NCBI RefSeq assembly: GCF_902497625.1
Contig: NZ_CABVGX010000008.1
Coordinates: forward strand, 95,639-159,638
DNA: 64,000 nucleotides
From: Pseudomonas fluorescens
GTDB lineage: Bacteria > Pseudomonadota > Gammaproteobacteria > Pseudomonadales > Pseudomonadaceae
Reading direction: 5' to 3'
Both the position numbers and the translations under genes were made by a program. Numbering within the stretch: the stretch's first letter is position 1; each line of letters begins with the position of its first letter. This document shows positions 17,934 to 26,787 of this stretch, piece by piece. The notes under the pieces were generated by a model. It did not search any database and was not told the origin of the DNA. It saw only the letters and a program-made list of their open reading frames with translations.

Positions 17934-18403
17934 ACCTGTTGGGAGAGCAATTGCCCGTCAGCCATGCGCAAGCGTCTGGACAGCGAGACCGCTAACGCGC
18001 GGATGATTTTTGCGGCGATTTTTGGCGCATCGTTGAGCATTTTTTCCAGCGAATCCTTGCCCAGGTTAAGCAACTGGCAATTGCTTGCTGCCACGCACGT
18101 GGCCGAACGCCGCTCACCATCGAGCACGGCCATTTCGCCGAATGCGCGACCGCTGCGCAACGTGGCCATGGTTACCGCTTGTCCTTCGCTGTTGGTCTTT
18201 TGTACGGCCACCTGGCCGGTGTGGATGATGCACATGAAGCTGCCGGCATCGCCCTCATGGAAAATTTCTTCACCTTCAGCCACGGTGCTGATGCTGAAAT
18301 AGCCAGAGGCCGCTGCAAAGTCAGCAGGCAGCAGCTGATCGAACAGGCCGCAGTCCATCAGCCAGTAGCGAATTTCGTTGTTGAGCAGGGTCGGTTCTGA
18401 CAT
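17930..18403 (-). CDS. Cyclic-nucleotide-binding domain protein without DNA-binding domain
   Basis: 157 residues from MSEPTLLNNEI at 18403; an upstream in-frame ATG at 18466 lacks family similarity. A Crp-type cNMP domain occupies about residues 18-135 (FHEGDAGSFMCIIHTGQV, then the phosphate-binding cassette FGEMAVLDGERRSATC). The helix-turn-helix of Crp/Fnr regulators is absent; the protein ends after a short C-helix (IIRALAVSLSRRLRMADG). It is likely a stand-alone cAMP or c-di-GMP sensor module or a regulatory subunit acting on a partner protein. The ligand is not determinable. Confidence 0.85.
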   Translation of the reverse strand: MSEPTLLNNEIRYWLMDCGLFDQLLPADFAAASGYFSISTVAEGEEIFHEGDAGSFMCIIHTGQVAVQKTNSEGQAVTMATLRSGRAFGEMAVLDGERRSATCVAASNCQLLNLGKDSLEKMLNDAPKIAAKIIRALAVSLSRRLRMADGQLLSQQV

Positions 18404-18475
18404 GTCGTCACGTTCTGATTTTTGACTGTTACAGTTGGGCCGTGGTTGCTGTTGCCGGCCAAACACATTTCCCTT

Positions 18476-18581
18476 GTAGCAGCTGGCGTAGCCTGCGTCC
18501 GGCGGGTCACCCTGAATGCGACAGGACGACTGTTGCGTCCGATCGCGGCCCGAGCCGGACGCAGGCTTCGCCAGCTGCTAC
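18476..18581. repeat. REP palindrome, family D (GTAGCAGCTGGCG...)
   Basis: GTAGCAGCTGGCGTAGCCTGCGTCCGGC is answered by GCCGGACGCAGGCTTCGCCAGCTGCTAC, a near-perfect 28-bp inverted repeat around a 50-base loop. Same family as 39851-40148 and 63785-64000. Confidence 0.92.
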
Positions 18582-18633
18582 GCGAGTGAAGCCCAGGTGC
18601 AGCAGGTAAGACCGATGCGCAGGGCCAAGTTCC

Positions 18634-20688
18634 TCAGGCAATACCCAAAACCTTGAAAACAAATGCGTATTCGAGTGCTACGTCACGCAATCCCTGATAT
18701 CGCCCGCTCATCCCGCCATGTCCAGCGCCCAGTTCGGTCTTGAGCAACAAAGGATTCGCGTCGGTTTTAGTCGCGCGCAATTTAGCCACCCACTTCGCCG
18801 CTTCCCAATACTGCACGCGACTGTCGTTGTAGCCGGCGATCACTAACGTGGCCGGATATTCCTGCGCGGCGACGTTTTCGTACGGCGCGTAGGCCTTGAT
18901 CCGATCATAAACGTCCGGCTCTTCAGGATTGCCCCATTCGTCGTATTCCGTGACCGTCAACGGCAGGTCCGGGTCGAGCATGGTATTGAGCACATCGACG
19001 AACGGCACTTCAGCGATCGCTGCGCCGAACAGGTCTGGACGCATGTTGAGCACTGCGCCGATCAGCAAACCGCCGGCGCTGCCGCCGCTGATTGCCAGTT
19101 GTTTCGGGGTGGTGTAGCCGTTGTCGATCAAATGCTCGGCGCACGCGATAAAGTCGCTGAACGTATTGTGCTTGTGTTCCTGCTTGCCGGCGCGATACCA
19201 GGCTTCGCCCAGTTCACCGCCGCCGCGCACGTGCGCGATCGCGAAGGCCACACCGCGATCCAGCAGGCTCAGGCGCGCGTGGGAAAACCACGGGTCGAGG
19301 CTTTCGCCATAGGCGCCGTAACCGTACAGATAAAGCGGTGTGGGCTGACCGAGTGCTCCGCGTTTGACCACCAGGCTGATCGGCACTTGCGTCCCGTCCG
19401 GCGCGGTAGCCCACAAGCGCTGGCTGACGTAGGCATCGGCGTCGAACGGGCCGAGCACCGGGGTTTGCTTGAGCACTGTCTGCTCGCCACTGGCCAGTGC
19501 CAACTGACGGATCTGCGCCGGACGGTTCAGCGCTTCGTAGCGCAGGCGAATCCTGTCGCTGACGAACTCCAGGCTGTTCTGCACGTGCAGGCTGTAGGCG
19601 GCGTCCGGCAACTGAACCCGGTAGCTCGACAGATCCTGCGGGTGGACTTCAATGATCGGCAGGCCGCCTTCACGCAGGCTGAGGGTCATTGCACCGGCAT
19701 TGAGGCTCATGCCGTCGATCATTGTCGAATCGCGATGGGGAATCAGGTTTTGCCATTCTGCCTCGGTCGGCGCGGTGCCGGTATCGACCGCCGAGTACAG
19801 CGCAAAGTTGATGCCGTCGCGGTTGGTGCGGATGAACCAGGTCCATTCGCCATCGCGTACGCCGTGATCGACGTCGTACTCGTGGTCTTCAACCCGTGGC
19901 GCGATGCAGGTGAACATCTGCTGCGGCTGGAAAGCGTCGAGCACCCAGACTTCGCTGGTGGTCTTGCTGCCCAGAGCCAGCAGTAATTGCTGCTCGGAGC
20001 TTGAGCGGTAGCAATGCAGGAAGAAGCGACCGTCCGGCTCGTGGAACACTTCTTCGGCTGCCGTGCCGTCCAGCCGATAGCGGAACAGCTTGTGCGGACG
20101 ATGCGTCTCGTCAAGAACACCGAAGAACAGGGTCAGACTGTCGTTGGCCCAGGTCATGCTGCCGTCGCAGTCTTCGAATTCCAGTTCGCTGACGCGCCCG
20201 CTGGATAATTCCTTCACGAACAGTGTGTAGATCTCGTCGCCCGCAGCGTCGATGCTGTAGGCCAGGCGCTGATGATCCGGGCTGATGCTGAACGCGCCAA
20301 GGGAGAAAAACCCGCCGTTGGCCAGTTCATTCGGGTCGAGCAGCAGTTGTTCGCGACTTTCGTCGAGCTGCAGGCTGTCGTCGGCCGGTCGCGGGCAACG
20401 GTAGTGACGGGCGTATTCATCGCCGGCCGTGGTCCGCGTGTAATACAGGTACGGGCCCCACGGGGACGGCAGCGACAGATCGGTCTCGAGAATGCGCCCC
20501 TTGATTTCTTCGAAAAGGGTTTCACGCAACTCTGCCTGATCGGCGGTCTGCGCTTGTTGATAGCTGTTTTCCGCTTTCAGGTAGTCGAGCACCGCAGGGG
20601 TGTCGCGCTCCTGCAGCCAGGCGTACGGATCAGATCCGTCAGCCTTGTGGGCAATGGGCGCGCTGGTGACGTTGGCGGGTACGGGCAT
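18634..20688 (-). CDS. S9A oligopeptidase (oligopeptidase B / prolyl-oligopeptidase family)
   Basis: 684 residues, the size of oligopeptidase B. The N-terminal seven-bladed beta-propeller (about 60-400) is followed by an alpha/beta-hydrolase domain (about 420-684). The catalytic serine sits in ISGGSAGGLL, the aspartate in the AGYNDSRVQYWE region and the histidine in GAGHGGMSGR. No signal peptide is seen, so it is cytoplasmic. It cleaves short peptides; the PtrB subgroup prefers basic residues, and specificity here is inferred only. Flanked on both sides by REP elements. Confidence 0.92.
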   Translation of the reverse strand: MPVPANVTSAPIAHKADGSDPYAWLQERDTPAVLDYLKAENSYQQAQTADQAELRETLFEEIKGRILETDLSLPSPWGPYLYYTRTTAGDEYARHYRCPRPADDSLQLDESREQLLLDPNELANGGFFSLGAFSISPDHQRLAYSIDAAGDEIYTLFVKELSSGRVSELEFEDCDGSMTWANDSLTLFFGVLDETHRPHKLFRYRLDGTAAEEVFHEPDGRFFLHCYRSSSEQQLLLALGSKTTSEVWVLDAFQPQQMFTCIAPRVEDHEYDVDHGVRDGEWTWFIRTNRDGINFALYSAVDTGTAPTEAEWQNLIPHRDSTMIDGMSLNAGAMTLSLREGGLPIIEVHPQDLSSYRVQLPDAAYSLHVQNSLEFVSDRIRLRYEALNRPAQIRQLALASGEQTVLKQTPVLGPFDADAYVSQRLWATAPDGTQVPISLVVKRGALGQPTPLYLYGYGAYGESLDPWFSHARLSLLDRGVAFAIAHVRGGGELGEAWYRAGKQEHKHNTFSDFIACAEHLIDNGYTTPKQLAISGGSAGGLLIGAVLNMRPDLFGAAIAEVPFVDVLNTMLDPDLPLTVTEYDEWGNPEEPDVYDRIKAYAPYENVAAQEYPATLVIAGYNDSRVQYWEAAKWVAKLRATKTDANPLLLKTELGAGHGGMSGRYQGLRDVALEYAFVFKVLGIA

Positions 20689-20744
20689 GAATGGCTCTCG
20701 AACAATGAACGGAATATGGGTTTCGCACCGTGCTAATGCGGGCT

Positions 20745-20874
20745 TGTGGCGAGGGGGCTTGCCCCCGCTCGGCTGCGAAGCAGTCGTTAACCGGTCACCG
20801 CCATTGGACGATAGGTTGAGGTGACTGTTTCAGGGCCGCTTCGCGACCCAGCGGGGGCAAGCCCCCTCGCCACA
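20745..20874. repeat. REP pair, family B (TGTGGCGAGGGGGCTTGCCCCC)
   Basis: TGTGGCGAGGGGGCTTGCCCCCGCT and GCGGGGGCAAGCCCCCTCGCCACA are inverted ends of a 130-base element, with inner GCTGCGAAGCAG and CCGCTTCGCG palindromes. Family B recurs at 22816-22903 and 45643-45840. Confidence 0.92.
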
Positions 20875-20948
20875 TTGCCCGACTGGCATTGGGACAAGCC
20901 GGGCAAGCGAAAAGTCGTTACTATAAGCGCCTCTTTGCCTGCCTTGCC

Positions 20949-21446
20949 ATGGACACCATGACCGAGAACGACTATCTGATCGCTTGGGGCCTCTACGCCT
21001 TTGCCGCTTTAGGCTGCCTGCTGGTATGGATGCGCATCACCCGCTGGATGTGGCGCTGGCTGCGTGAGCCGCTGCGGCTGCTGGTTGCGGTGTTGCTGTT
21101 CACCCCGACCATCATCGACCCGGTGAAAGAAAAGATCGCGCCGGCCATCGCCATCACCGCGCTCGACCTGATGTTCAAGGTCGGCAACAACGCCTGGCGG
21201 GCGATCTCCGATCTGTTCATGTACGGCATGATCGCCTTCGGCATCTACCTGGTTTTCGTCGCGATCCGTTTCCCGATCGAGCGCGCCTCCAACGCCCGCA
21301 AGGAACAGGCCGCCGCTAACCAGGCGGCCGCGCGCGTCGACGAGCCCGAAGACGATCAACCCTTCGGCGGTGCCGGCGATGATCGCTACGGGCGCCCACC
21401 GGTGCCGAGCAACCCCCAGCGCATGCGGGTCGAACCCCGTTTGTAA
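20949..21446 (+). CDS. Conserved inner-membrane protein, three or four predicted helices
   Basis: 165 residues from ATG at 20949 (or 162 from 20958). Hydrophobic helices at about residues 8-25 (LIAWGLYAFAALGCLLVW), 38-54 (LRLLVAVLLFTPTIIDP) and 85-105 (LFMYGMIAFGIYLVFVAI), and a possible additional one around 60-75. The C-terminal about 45 residues are polar, Ala/Pro/Asp-rich and likely cytoplasmic and disordered. I recognise no catalytic or transport motif. It precedes the amidotransferase gene by 26 bases, so the two and the DUF2937 gene may form one operon. Confidence 0.7.
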   Translation: MDTMTENDYLIAWGLYAFAALGCLLVWMRITRWMWRWLREPLRLLVAVLLFTPTIIDPVKEKIAPAIAITALDLMFKVGNNAWRAISDLFMYGMIAFGIYLVFVAIRFPIERASNARKEQAAANQAAARVDEPEDDQPFGGAGDDRYGRPPVPSNPQRMRVEPRL

Positions 21447-21472
21447 GCCGGCCCTGAAGCGAGAGTCCGAAC

Positions 21473-22249
21473 ATGTGTGAGTTATTGGGCATGAGCGCCA
21501 ACGTGCCGACCGATATCGTGTTCAGCTTCACCGGGCTGATGCAGCGCGGCGGCCGCACCGGGCCACACCGTGACGGTTGGGGCATTGCTTTCTACGAAGG
21601 CCGTGGCCTGCGTTTATTCCAGGACCCGGCGGCAAGTTGCGAATCCGAAGTGGCCAACCTGGTGCAGCGTTATCCGATCAAAAGTGAAGTGGTGATCGGG
21701 CACATCCGTCAGGCCAATGTCGGTAAAGTCTGCCTCTCCAATACCCATCCCTTCGTACGCGAGTTGTGGGGGCGCAACTGGTGTTTCGCGCACAACGGTC
21801 AGCTCGCCGGTTTTGAGCCGATCAAGAGTTTTTACCGTCCGGTCGGCGATACCGACAGCGAAGCGGCCTTCTGCGATCTGCTCAATCGAGTGCGCGGTGC
21901 GTTCCCGGAACCGGTGGACATCGAAGAGTTGCTGCCGGACCTGGTCAGCGCCTGCGCCGAATACCGTGGCAAGGGCGTCTTCAATTGCCTGCTCAGCGAC
22001 GGCGACTGGCTGTTCTGTTATTGCTCGACCAAACTGGCTCAGATCACCCGTCGCGCACCGTTCGGCCCGGCCCGCTTGAAGGATGTCGATGTGATCGTCG
22101 ACTTCCAGGCCGAAACCACGCCCAACGATGTGGTGACAGTGATCGCTACCGAACCGTTGACCGAAAATGAAACCTGGACCCGTTACGAACCGGGCCAATG
22201 GAGCCTGTGGCGACGCGGTGAATGCGTCAGCCAGGGCAAGACCGAATAA
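21473..22249 (+). CDS. Class II glutamine amidotransferase (YafJ-like)
   Basis: 258 residues, matching YafJ. The N-terminal Cys2 ([12 protein letters not shown]) becomes the Ntn nucleophile after Met removal. [19 protein letters not shown] and [12 protein letters not shown] carry the conserved Arg, Asn/Gly oxyanion-hole residues and glutamine-site residues. There is no synthetase domain attached, so it is a stand-alone glutaminase-type domain whose acceptor partner is unknown. Gene order suggests co-transcription with the membrane protein before it and the DUF2937 gene 12 bases after it. Confidence 0.9.
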   Translation: MCELLGMSANVPTDIVFSFTGLMQRGGRTGPHRDGWGIAFYEGRGLRLFQDPAASCESEVANLVQRYPIKSEVVIGHIRQANVGKVCLSNTHPFVRELWGRNWCFAHNGQLAGFEPIKSFYRPVGDTDSEAAFCDLLNRVRGAFPEPVDIEELLPDLVSACAEYRGKGVFNCLLSDGDWLFCYCSTKLAQITRRAPFGPARLKDVDVIVDFQAETTPNDVVTVIATEPLTENETWTRYEPGQWSLWRRGECVSQGKTE

Positions 22250-22261
22250 GGATTCGCCTTC

Positions 22262-22804
22262 ATGTTGCTCAGTTATCTACGGCTGGTGTTGTTCGCGGCG
22301 GGCCTGTTGATCGGTGTCCAGGTGCCTGGATTTATCAGCGATTACGCCAAGCGGGTGGAAGCGCATCTGCTCGAAGCGCAGACCAGCCTCAGTGGTTTTC
22401 AGGGCACTGCCAATCAGTTTTTCAAAGGTGACATGCAGGCCCTGGTCGCGCATTACCGCGCCAGCGAAGACCCGATATTTCGCAGCGATGCCGAGAGCCT
22501 GAGCAACATACTCAACCGTCAGCTGGCGCTGGATAAACAGTTCCAGGCCATGCAGGGCCCGTGGTACATCCGCTTTCTGCAGGTGGTATTGGCCGCAGAT
22601 CCGGACATTCGCAAGGAAACCTGGAACGGCTATAGCTACCAGATCCTGCTGACACCGGAAGCGATGATCTGGGGCATGAGCGGCGCATTGTTGCTGTCGT
22701 TCGGCATCGAATGCCTGTTCCGGCTCATCGACTGGGTCGTGCTGGGCGGCAAGCGCCTGCGCCAGAGCCGGCCGATTGAAGATCGGGATGTGCGCGGGTT
22801 GTGA
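22262..22804 (+). CDS. DUF2937 family membrane protein
   Basis: 180 residues. One N-terminal hydrophobic segment (LRLVLFAAGLLIGVQVPGFI, about 5-24) and one near the C-terminus (AMIWGMSGALLLSFGIECLF, about 140-160) bracket a soluble, presumably periplasmic domain with the amphipathic EAHLLEAQTSLSGFQGTANQFF helix. This layout matches DUF2937. The function is not known. A REP element follows directly, consistent with the end of the operon. Confidence 0.8.
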   Translation: MLLSYLRLVLFAAGLLIGVQVPGFISDYAKRVEAHLLEAQTSLSGFQGTANQFFKGDMQALVAHYRASEDPIFRSDAESLSNILNRQLALDKQFQAMQGPWYIRFLQVVLAADPDIRKETWNGYSYQILLTPEAMIWGMSGALLLSFGIECLFRLIDWVVLGGKRLRQSRPIEDRDVRGL

Positions 22805-22815
22805 GTTGACACGGT

Positions 22816-22903
22816 CCTGTGGCGAGGGGGCTTGCCCCCGTTGGACTGCGCAGCAGTCCCATTTTTTGGGGGCTCCAACGGGGGCAAGCCCCCTCGCCAC
22901 AGG
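22816..22903. repeat. REP pair, family B
   Basis: CCTGTGGCGAGGGGGCTTGCCCCCGTTGGA and TCCAACGGGGGCAAGCCCCCTCGCCACAGG form a perfect 30-bp inverted repeat around a short loop between convergent genes. Confidence 0.95.
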
Positions 22904-22909
22904 ATGCGA

Positions 22910-23824
22910 TCAGTCAGCGAGGACGATGTAACTGTCACCCACCTTGGCCGCATACCCCACCAACACCTGCTGACACAACGCGACAATCTCCTCGACCCAC
23001 TCCACCCCGGTCCGCCACGACACCACCACCTGCAGATCCGGTGGCCGCTGGGCGATATCGAGCAAGGTCAACTCGCCACGCGCCAGTTCCTCAGCCACCA
23101 GCACCGGTGGCAACGCACCAATGCCAAAGCCGTCGCGCAACAACCGGGTAATCGCCGACACCGAATTCACGCAGTTCAACCGCGGCGTCATCACGCCGTT
23201 GGCTTGCATCAGACTGAGGATGTCCTGATGCGGATGGGAGTTTTTCGAATAGGTGATGATCCGCTCCCGCGCCAGATCGGCAATGCCAGTATACGTGCGG
23301 TTGTAGAGGGACTGACTGGCGACGATCCAGCCCATTGGATGGCTGGCCAGTTCCAGGCTGCGCACGCTTTCCTGTCGCAGCAGATCGGTTTGCAGGATCA
23401 GATCGAGAAAGCCTTTTTGCAGCTGATCGCAGAGGTTGAGTGAGGTATCGGCGACCAGCTCGATTTCGACCAGCGGATAATGATCCATCATCTGCGCCAC
23501 CAGGGGGCTCAGCCAGGTATGAATAACCGTGTCCATCACGCCGATCCGCACCCGCCCGACCTTGCTTGAACGGGTCTCGATCGACTGCTTGAGCGCCTGC
23601 ATGGTGTCCATCATCTGCTCGGCGTAGTCGAGCACTTTCAAGCCTTCCGGCGTCAGGCTTACGCCGCGCGAGTCACGCAGAAACAGCTTCACCCCGAGCT
23701 CGCTTTCGAGCACCGCGATGCGGCTGGAAATTGACGCCTGGGTGGTGAAGAGCTTGTCCGCGGTCAGGCGAAAACTCTTGAGTCGGGCGACCCAGACAAA
23801 GGTCTCTAGGAACTTGAGATTCAT
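22910..23824 (-). CDS. LysR-family regulator, divergent from the MFS/pxpABC group
   Basis: 304 residues with N-terminal winged HTH (about 1-60; FRLTADKLFTTQASISSRI) and a substrate-binding-like effector domain (about 88-295). It is transcribed away from the MFS gene with 147 bases between, the classical arrangement for a LysR protein controlling the neighbouring transporter and catabolic genes. It is therefore the likely activator of MFS-pxpABC; the inducer is unknown (an oxoproline- or substrate-related acid is a guess from context). Confidence 0.88.
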   Translation of the reverse strand: MNLKFLETFVWVARLKSFRLTADKLFTTQASISSRIAVLESELGVKLFLRDSRGVSLTPEGLKVLDYAEQMMDTMQALKQSIETRSSKVGRVRIGVMDTVIHTWLSPLVAQMMDHYPLVEIELVADTSLNLCDQLQKGFLDLILQTDLLRQESVRSLELASHPMGWIVASQSLYNRTYTGIADLARERIITYSKNSHPHQDILSLMQANGVMTPRLNCVNSVSAITRLLRDGFGIGALPPVLVAEELARGELTLLDIAQRPPDLQVVVSWRTGVEWVEEIVALCQQVLVGYAAKVGDSYIVLAD

Positions 23825-23971
23825 GGGATCAACTTTTTCTTATGCCTGGACCGGGTTTTTATTAGTTGGACGCAACAGGGCCGGGCGCCCAAAAATCAGG
23901 CCATCCGGTTCCCACGATAGGCGTCGTCGGGGCTCAGAACAATACCAATAAAATTTGCACGGAGATTCGCC

Positions 23972-25258
23972 ATGAGTGCGCCCGACACCACAGCCATCCC
24001 CAAGGCCACGGCTCGCCCCGGACCTTTCGACTGGTATCGCAACATCAACAAACAGGAACGCCGAACGTTCTGGAGCTGCAAGATCGGCTATGGCCTGGAC
24101 GGCATGGACACCCAGATGCTCAGCTTCGTGGTGCCGACCCTGATTGCTATGTGGGGCATTACCACCGGTGAAGCGGGGCTGATTCACACCAGCACCCTGA
24201 TCGCCTCGGCCATCGGCGGCTGGGTGGCGGGGATTCTCTCCGACCGCATCGGCCGCGTGCGCACCCTGCAACTGACCGTGCTGTGGTTCGCCTTCTTTAC
24301 CTTCCTCTGCGGCTTCGCGCAAAACTACGAACAACTGCTGATCAGCCGCACCTTGATGGGCTTCGGTTTCGGCGGTGAATGGACGGCCGGCGCGGTGCTG
24401 ATGGGTGAAGTGATTCGCGCCAAGGACCGCGGCAAAGCGGTGGGCATGGTGCAATCCGGTTGGGCGCTGGGCTGGGGGCTGACGGCGATTCTGTATGCGC
24501 TGCTGTTCTCGGTGTTGCCGCCGGAAGACGCCTGGCGTGCGCTGTTCATCCTCGGCATCGTCCCGGCGATTTTCGTGATCTTCGTCCGCCGTCTGGTCAA
24601 GGACCCGGAAATCTATCGCGAAGCCAAGGCAAAGGAAGAACCGAGCAACCCAGCGAAGTTCTACGAGATCTTTGCCCCCGGCATCCTCTTCACCACGATT
24701 CGCGCTTCGGTGCTGACCACGGGCGCACTCGGCGGTTACTACGCGATTACCTCGTGGTTGCCGACCTTTCTGAAGAACGAGCGGGGCTTGAGCGTACTCG
24801 GCACCGGCGGTTATCTGGCGATGGTGATCGTCGGTTCCTACGTCGGCTATGTCATCAGCGCGTATTTGACCGACATCCTCGGGCGCAAGAAGAACTTCAT
24901 TCTGTTCGCCGTCGGCTCGTTCACCATCGTCTTGCTCTACACCCAATTGCCGGTCAGTAACGGCGTGATGCTGTGGCTGGGCTTCCCGCTGGGCTTCTTT
25001 GCTTCGGGGATTTTCAGCGGCATGGGCGCGTTTTTGACTGAGCTGTTTCCAACGCGGATTCGCGGCTCGGGCCAAGGCTTTTGCTACAACATCGGTCGGG
25101 CGCTGGCAGCGTTGTTCCCACTGTTTATCGGTTTGCTCAGCCAGAAAGTGCCGCTGAGCGTCGGCATCGGGGCGTTTGCGGCGGTGTCCTACGGCGTGGT
25201 GATCCTGGCGGCGTTGAGCCTGCCGGAGACCCGTGGCAAGCAACTTGATACCGAGTAA
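23972..25258 (+). CDS. MFS transporter, organic-acid:H+ symporter type
   Basis: 428 residues, about 12 transmembrane helices. It shows the MFS loop motif GWVAGILSDRIGRVRTLQL between helices 2 and 3 and the duplicated AYLTDILGRKKNFIL between helices 8 and 9, plus the DGMDTQMLSF helix-1 motif seen in aromatic-acid and related symporters. It lies 75 bases before pxpA in the same direction and opposite to the LysR gene, so it probably imports the substrate (5-oxoproline or a compound that yields it) handled by PxpABC. CGGAGATTCGCC precedes the ATG. Confidence 0.85.
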   Translation: MSAPDTTAIPKATARPGPFDWYRNINKQERRTFWSCKIGYGLDGMDTQMLSFVVPTLIAMWGITTGEAGLIHTSTLIASAIGGWVAGILSDRIGRVRTLQLTVLWFAFFTFLCGFAQNYEQLLISRTLMGFGFGGEWTAGAVLMGEVIRAKDRGKAVGMVQSGWALGWGLTAILYALLFSVLPPEDAWRALFILGIVPAIFVIFVRRLVKDPEIYREAKAKEEPSNPAKFYEIFAPGILFTTIRASVLTTGALGGYYAITSWLPTFLKNERGLSVLGTGGYLAMVIVGSYVGYVISAYLTDILGRKKNFILFAVGSFTIVLLYTQLPVSNGVMLWLGFPLGFFASGIFSGMGAFLTELFPTRIRGSGQGFCYNIGRALAALFPLFIGLLSQKVPLSVGIGAFAAVSYGVVILAALSLPETRGKQLDTE

Positions 25259-25266
25259 CTGATAAT

Positions 25267-25300
25267 CTGCCGGGCATGTTTTACAAGAATGTCCCGGCAG
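25267..25300 (+). other. Intercistronic hairpin between MFS and pxpA
   Basis: CTGCCGGG (25267-25274) pairs with CCCGGCAG (25293-25300). No T-run follows on this strand, so it is more likely an RNA processing or stabilising hairpin, or a partial attenuator, than a full terminator. Confidence 0.5.
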
Positions 25301-25333
25301 TAAAAAAAGAATATGCCTACAGGAGTGTTCACC

Positions 25334-26086
25334 GTGAGCCGCCTGCTATTGAACTGCGACATCGGCGAGAGTTTCGGCAACTGGACCATGGGTCTGGACG
25401 TCGAGGTCATGACCTTCATTGATTGTGCCAACATCGCCTGCGGCTTCCATGCCGGCGACCCGAGCATCATGCGCAAGACCGTCAGCCTGGCCCTGAGCCA
25501 CGGCGTACAGATCGGCGCGCACCCGGCCTATCAGGATCTGGTCGGTTTCGGCCGGCGTTCCATGGCGTATACCGCCCAGGAACTGCAAGACATCCTGCAT
25601 TACCAGATTGGCGCCCTCGACGGCATCTGCCGCGCTCAGGGCGGCAAGGTCAGTTACGTCAAACCCCACGGCGCGATGTACAACGACATGATGGCCAACC
25701 CGGCGCAATTGCGCGCGGTGATCCAGGCCGTGGCGGCATACGATCGCACGTTGCCGCTGATGCTGATGGCCACCCGCGACAACAGCGCCGCGCAGCAATT
25801 GGGCGATGAATACGGCGTGACCTTGTGGTTCGAAGCCTTCGCCGACCGCGCCTACGACAGCGCCGGCATGCTGGTTTCGCGGCAACAGCCGGGAGCGGTG
25901 CATCACGATCCCGAGAAGATCATCGAACAAGCGCTGATCATCGCCCATGGCGACTACCTCACGGCCAATGACGGCAGCGCTTTGCATTTGCAGGCCGACA
26001 CCCTGTGCGTCCACGGCGACAACGCCAGTTCGGTGGCCGCCGTGCGGCGGATCCGCGAGGCCTTGAACCAGCAGAGCGCGTCATGA
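25334..26086 (+). CDS. pxpA: 5-oxoprolinase subunit A (LamB/YcsF family)
   Basis: 250 residues from GTG at 25334. An in-frame ATG at 25313 is less likely because AGGAG lies 8 bases before the GTG, and family members begin near [11 protein letters not shown]. Family motifs are [38 protein letters not shown] and [10 protein letters not shown], with acidic and His residues that line the active site. With PxpB and PxpC it makes the bacterial ATP-dependent 5-oxoprolinase, which opens 5-oxo-L-proline to L-glutamate and removes this damage product. The next gene overlaps by 4 bases (ATGA). Confidence 0.93.
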   Translation: MSRLLLNCDIGESFGNWTMGLDVEVMTFIDCANIACGFHAGDPSIMRKTVSLALSHGVQIGAHPAYQDLVGFGRRSMAYTAQELQDILHYQIGALDGICRAQGGKVSYVKPHGAMYNDMMANPAQLRAVIQAVAAYDRTLPLMLMATRDNSAAQQLGDEYGVTLWFEAFADRAYDSAGMLVSRQQPGAVHHDPEKIIEQALIIAHGDYLTANDGSALHLQADTLCVHGDNASSVAAVRRIREALNQQSAS

Positions 26087-26787
26087 AACCTCGGGTGGAA
26101 GTGGTCGCGCTGGACTGCCTGATGGTGCGCCTGTTCGATGAAATCGCCGAAGCGAACATGCCGTGGATGCTCGCCGCCAGCGAAAGTCTGCGCGCTGCGT
26201 TCGGCGGGCATTTGATCGATCTGGTGCCGTCTTATACGACGCTGATGGTGCATTACGACCTGACCGTGCTTAGTCCGGCCCAGGCGCGTGAATTGATCGC
26301 TGAAGCGTTGATCGATCTTTCGCCCAATGCCAGTACCAGCGGCAAATGCCATGTGCTGCCGGTGTGGTACGACTTGAGCGTCGGCCCGGAACTGAGTCTG
26401 TTGTCCCAGCGCAGCGGCTTGTCGATGGACGAGGTGATCCGCCGCCACAGCGAGCGTGAGTACCAAGTGTTCGCGTTGGGCTTCGCGCCGGGTTTTGCCT
26501 TTATGGGCTTGGTGGAGGAGATCCTCGCCGCGCCACGCCTGAACACTCCGCGTAAGAAAGTGGCGGCGGGCAGCGTCGGCATTGCCGAGCGGCAAACCGC
26601 GGCTTACCCCGTGGTGTCCCCCGGCGGCTGGAACCTGATCGGCCGCACCCCGGCCAAACTGTTCGACCGTGAGCGGGACGGCTACAGCCTGATGCAACCG
26701 GGCGACACGGTGCGCTTCGAAGCCGTCAGCCATGCCGAGTTCATCAACCTGGGCGGTGACGACACGCCACTGGAGGCCCAGGCATGA
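26083..26787 (+). CDS. pxpB: 5-oxoprolinase subunit B (KipI-like)
   Basis: 234 residues. The start ATG overlaps the pxpA stop (ATGA). The allophanate-hydrolase subunit 1/KipI signature is present: [31 protein letters not shown] and [16 protein letters not shown]. It is a subunit of the 5-oxoprolinase complex; the Bacillus homologue KipI also binds a sensor kinase, but the operon context here supports the metabolic role. Residues around AGFAP-x-F and R-x-x-VAAGSVG are the conserved core. It overlaps the next gene by 4 bases. Confidence 0.92.
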   Translation: MKPRVEVVALDCLMVRLFDEIAEANMPWMLAASESLRAAFGGHLIDLVPSYTTLMVHYDLTVLSPAQARELIAEALIDLSPNASTSGKCHVLPVWYDLSVGPELSLLSQRSGLSMDEVIRRHSEREYQVFALGFAPGFAFMGLVEEILAAPRLNTPRKKVAAGSVGIAERQTAAYPVVSPGGWNLIGRTPAKLFDRERDGYSLMQPGDTVRFEAVSHAEFINLGGDDTPLEAQA

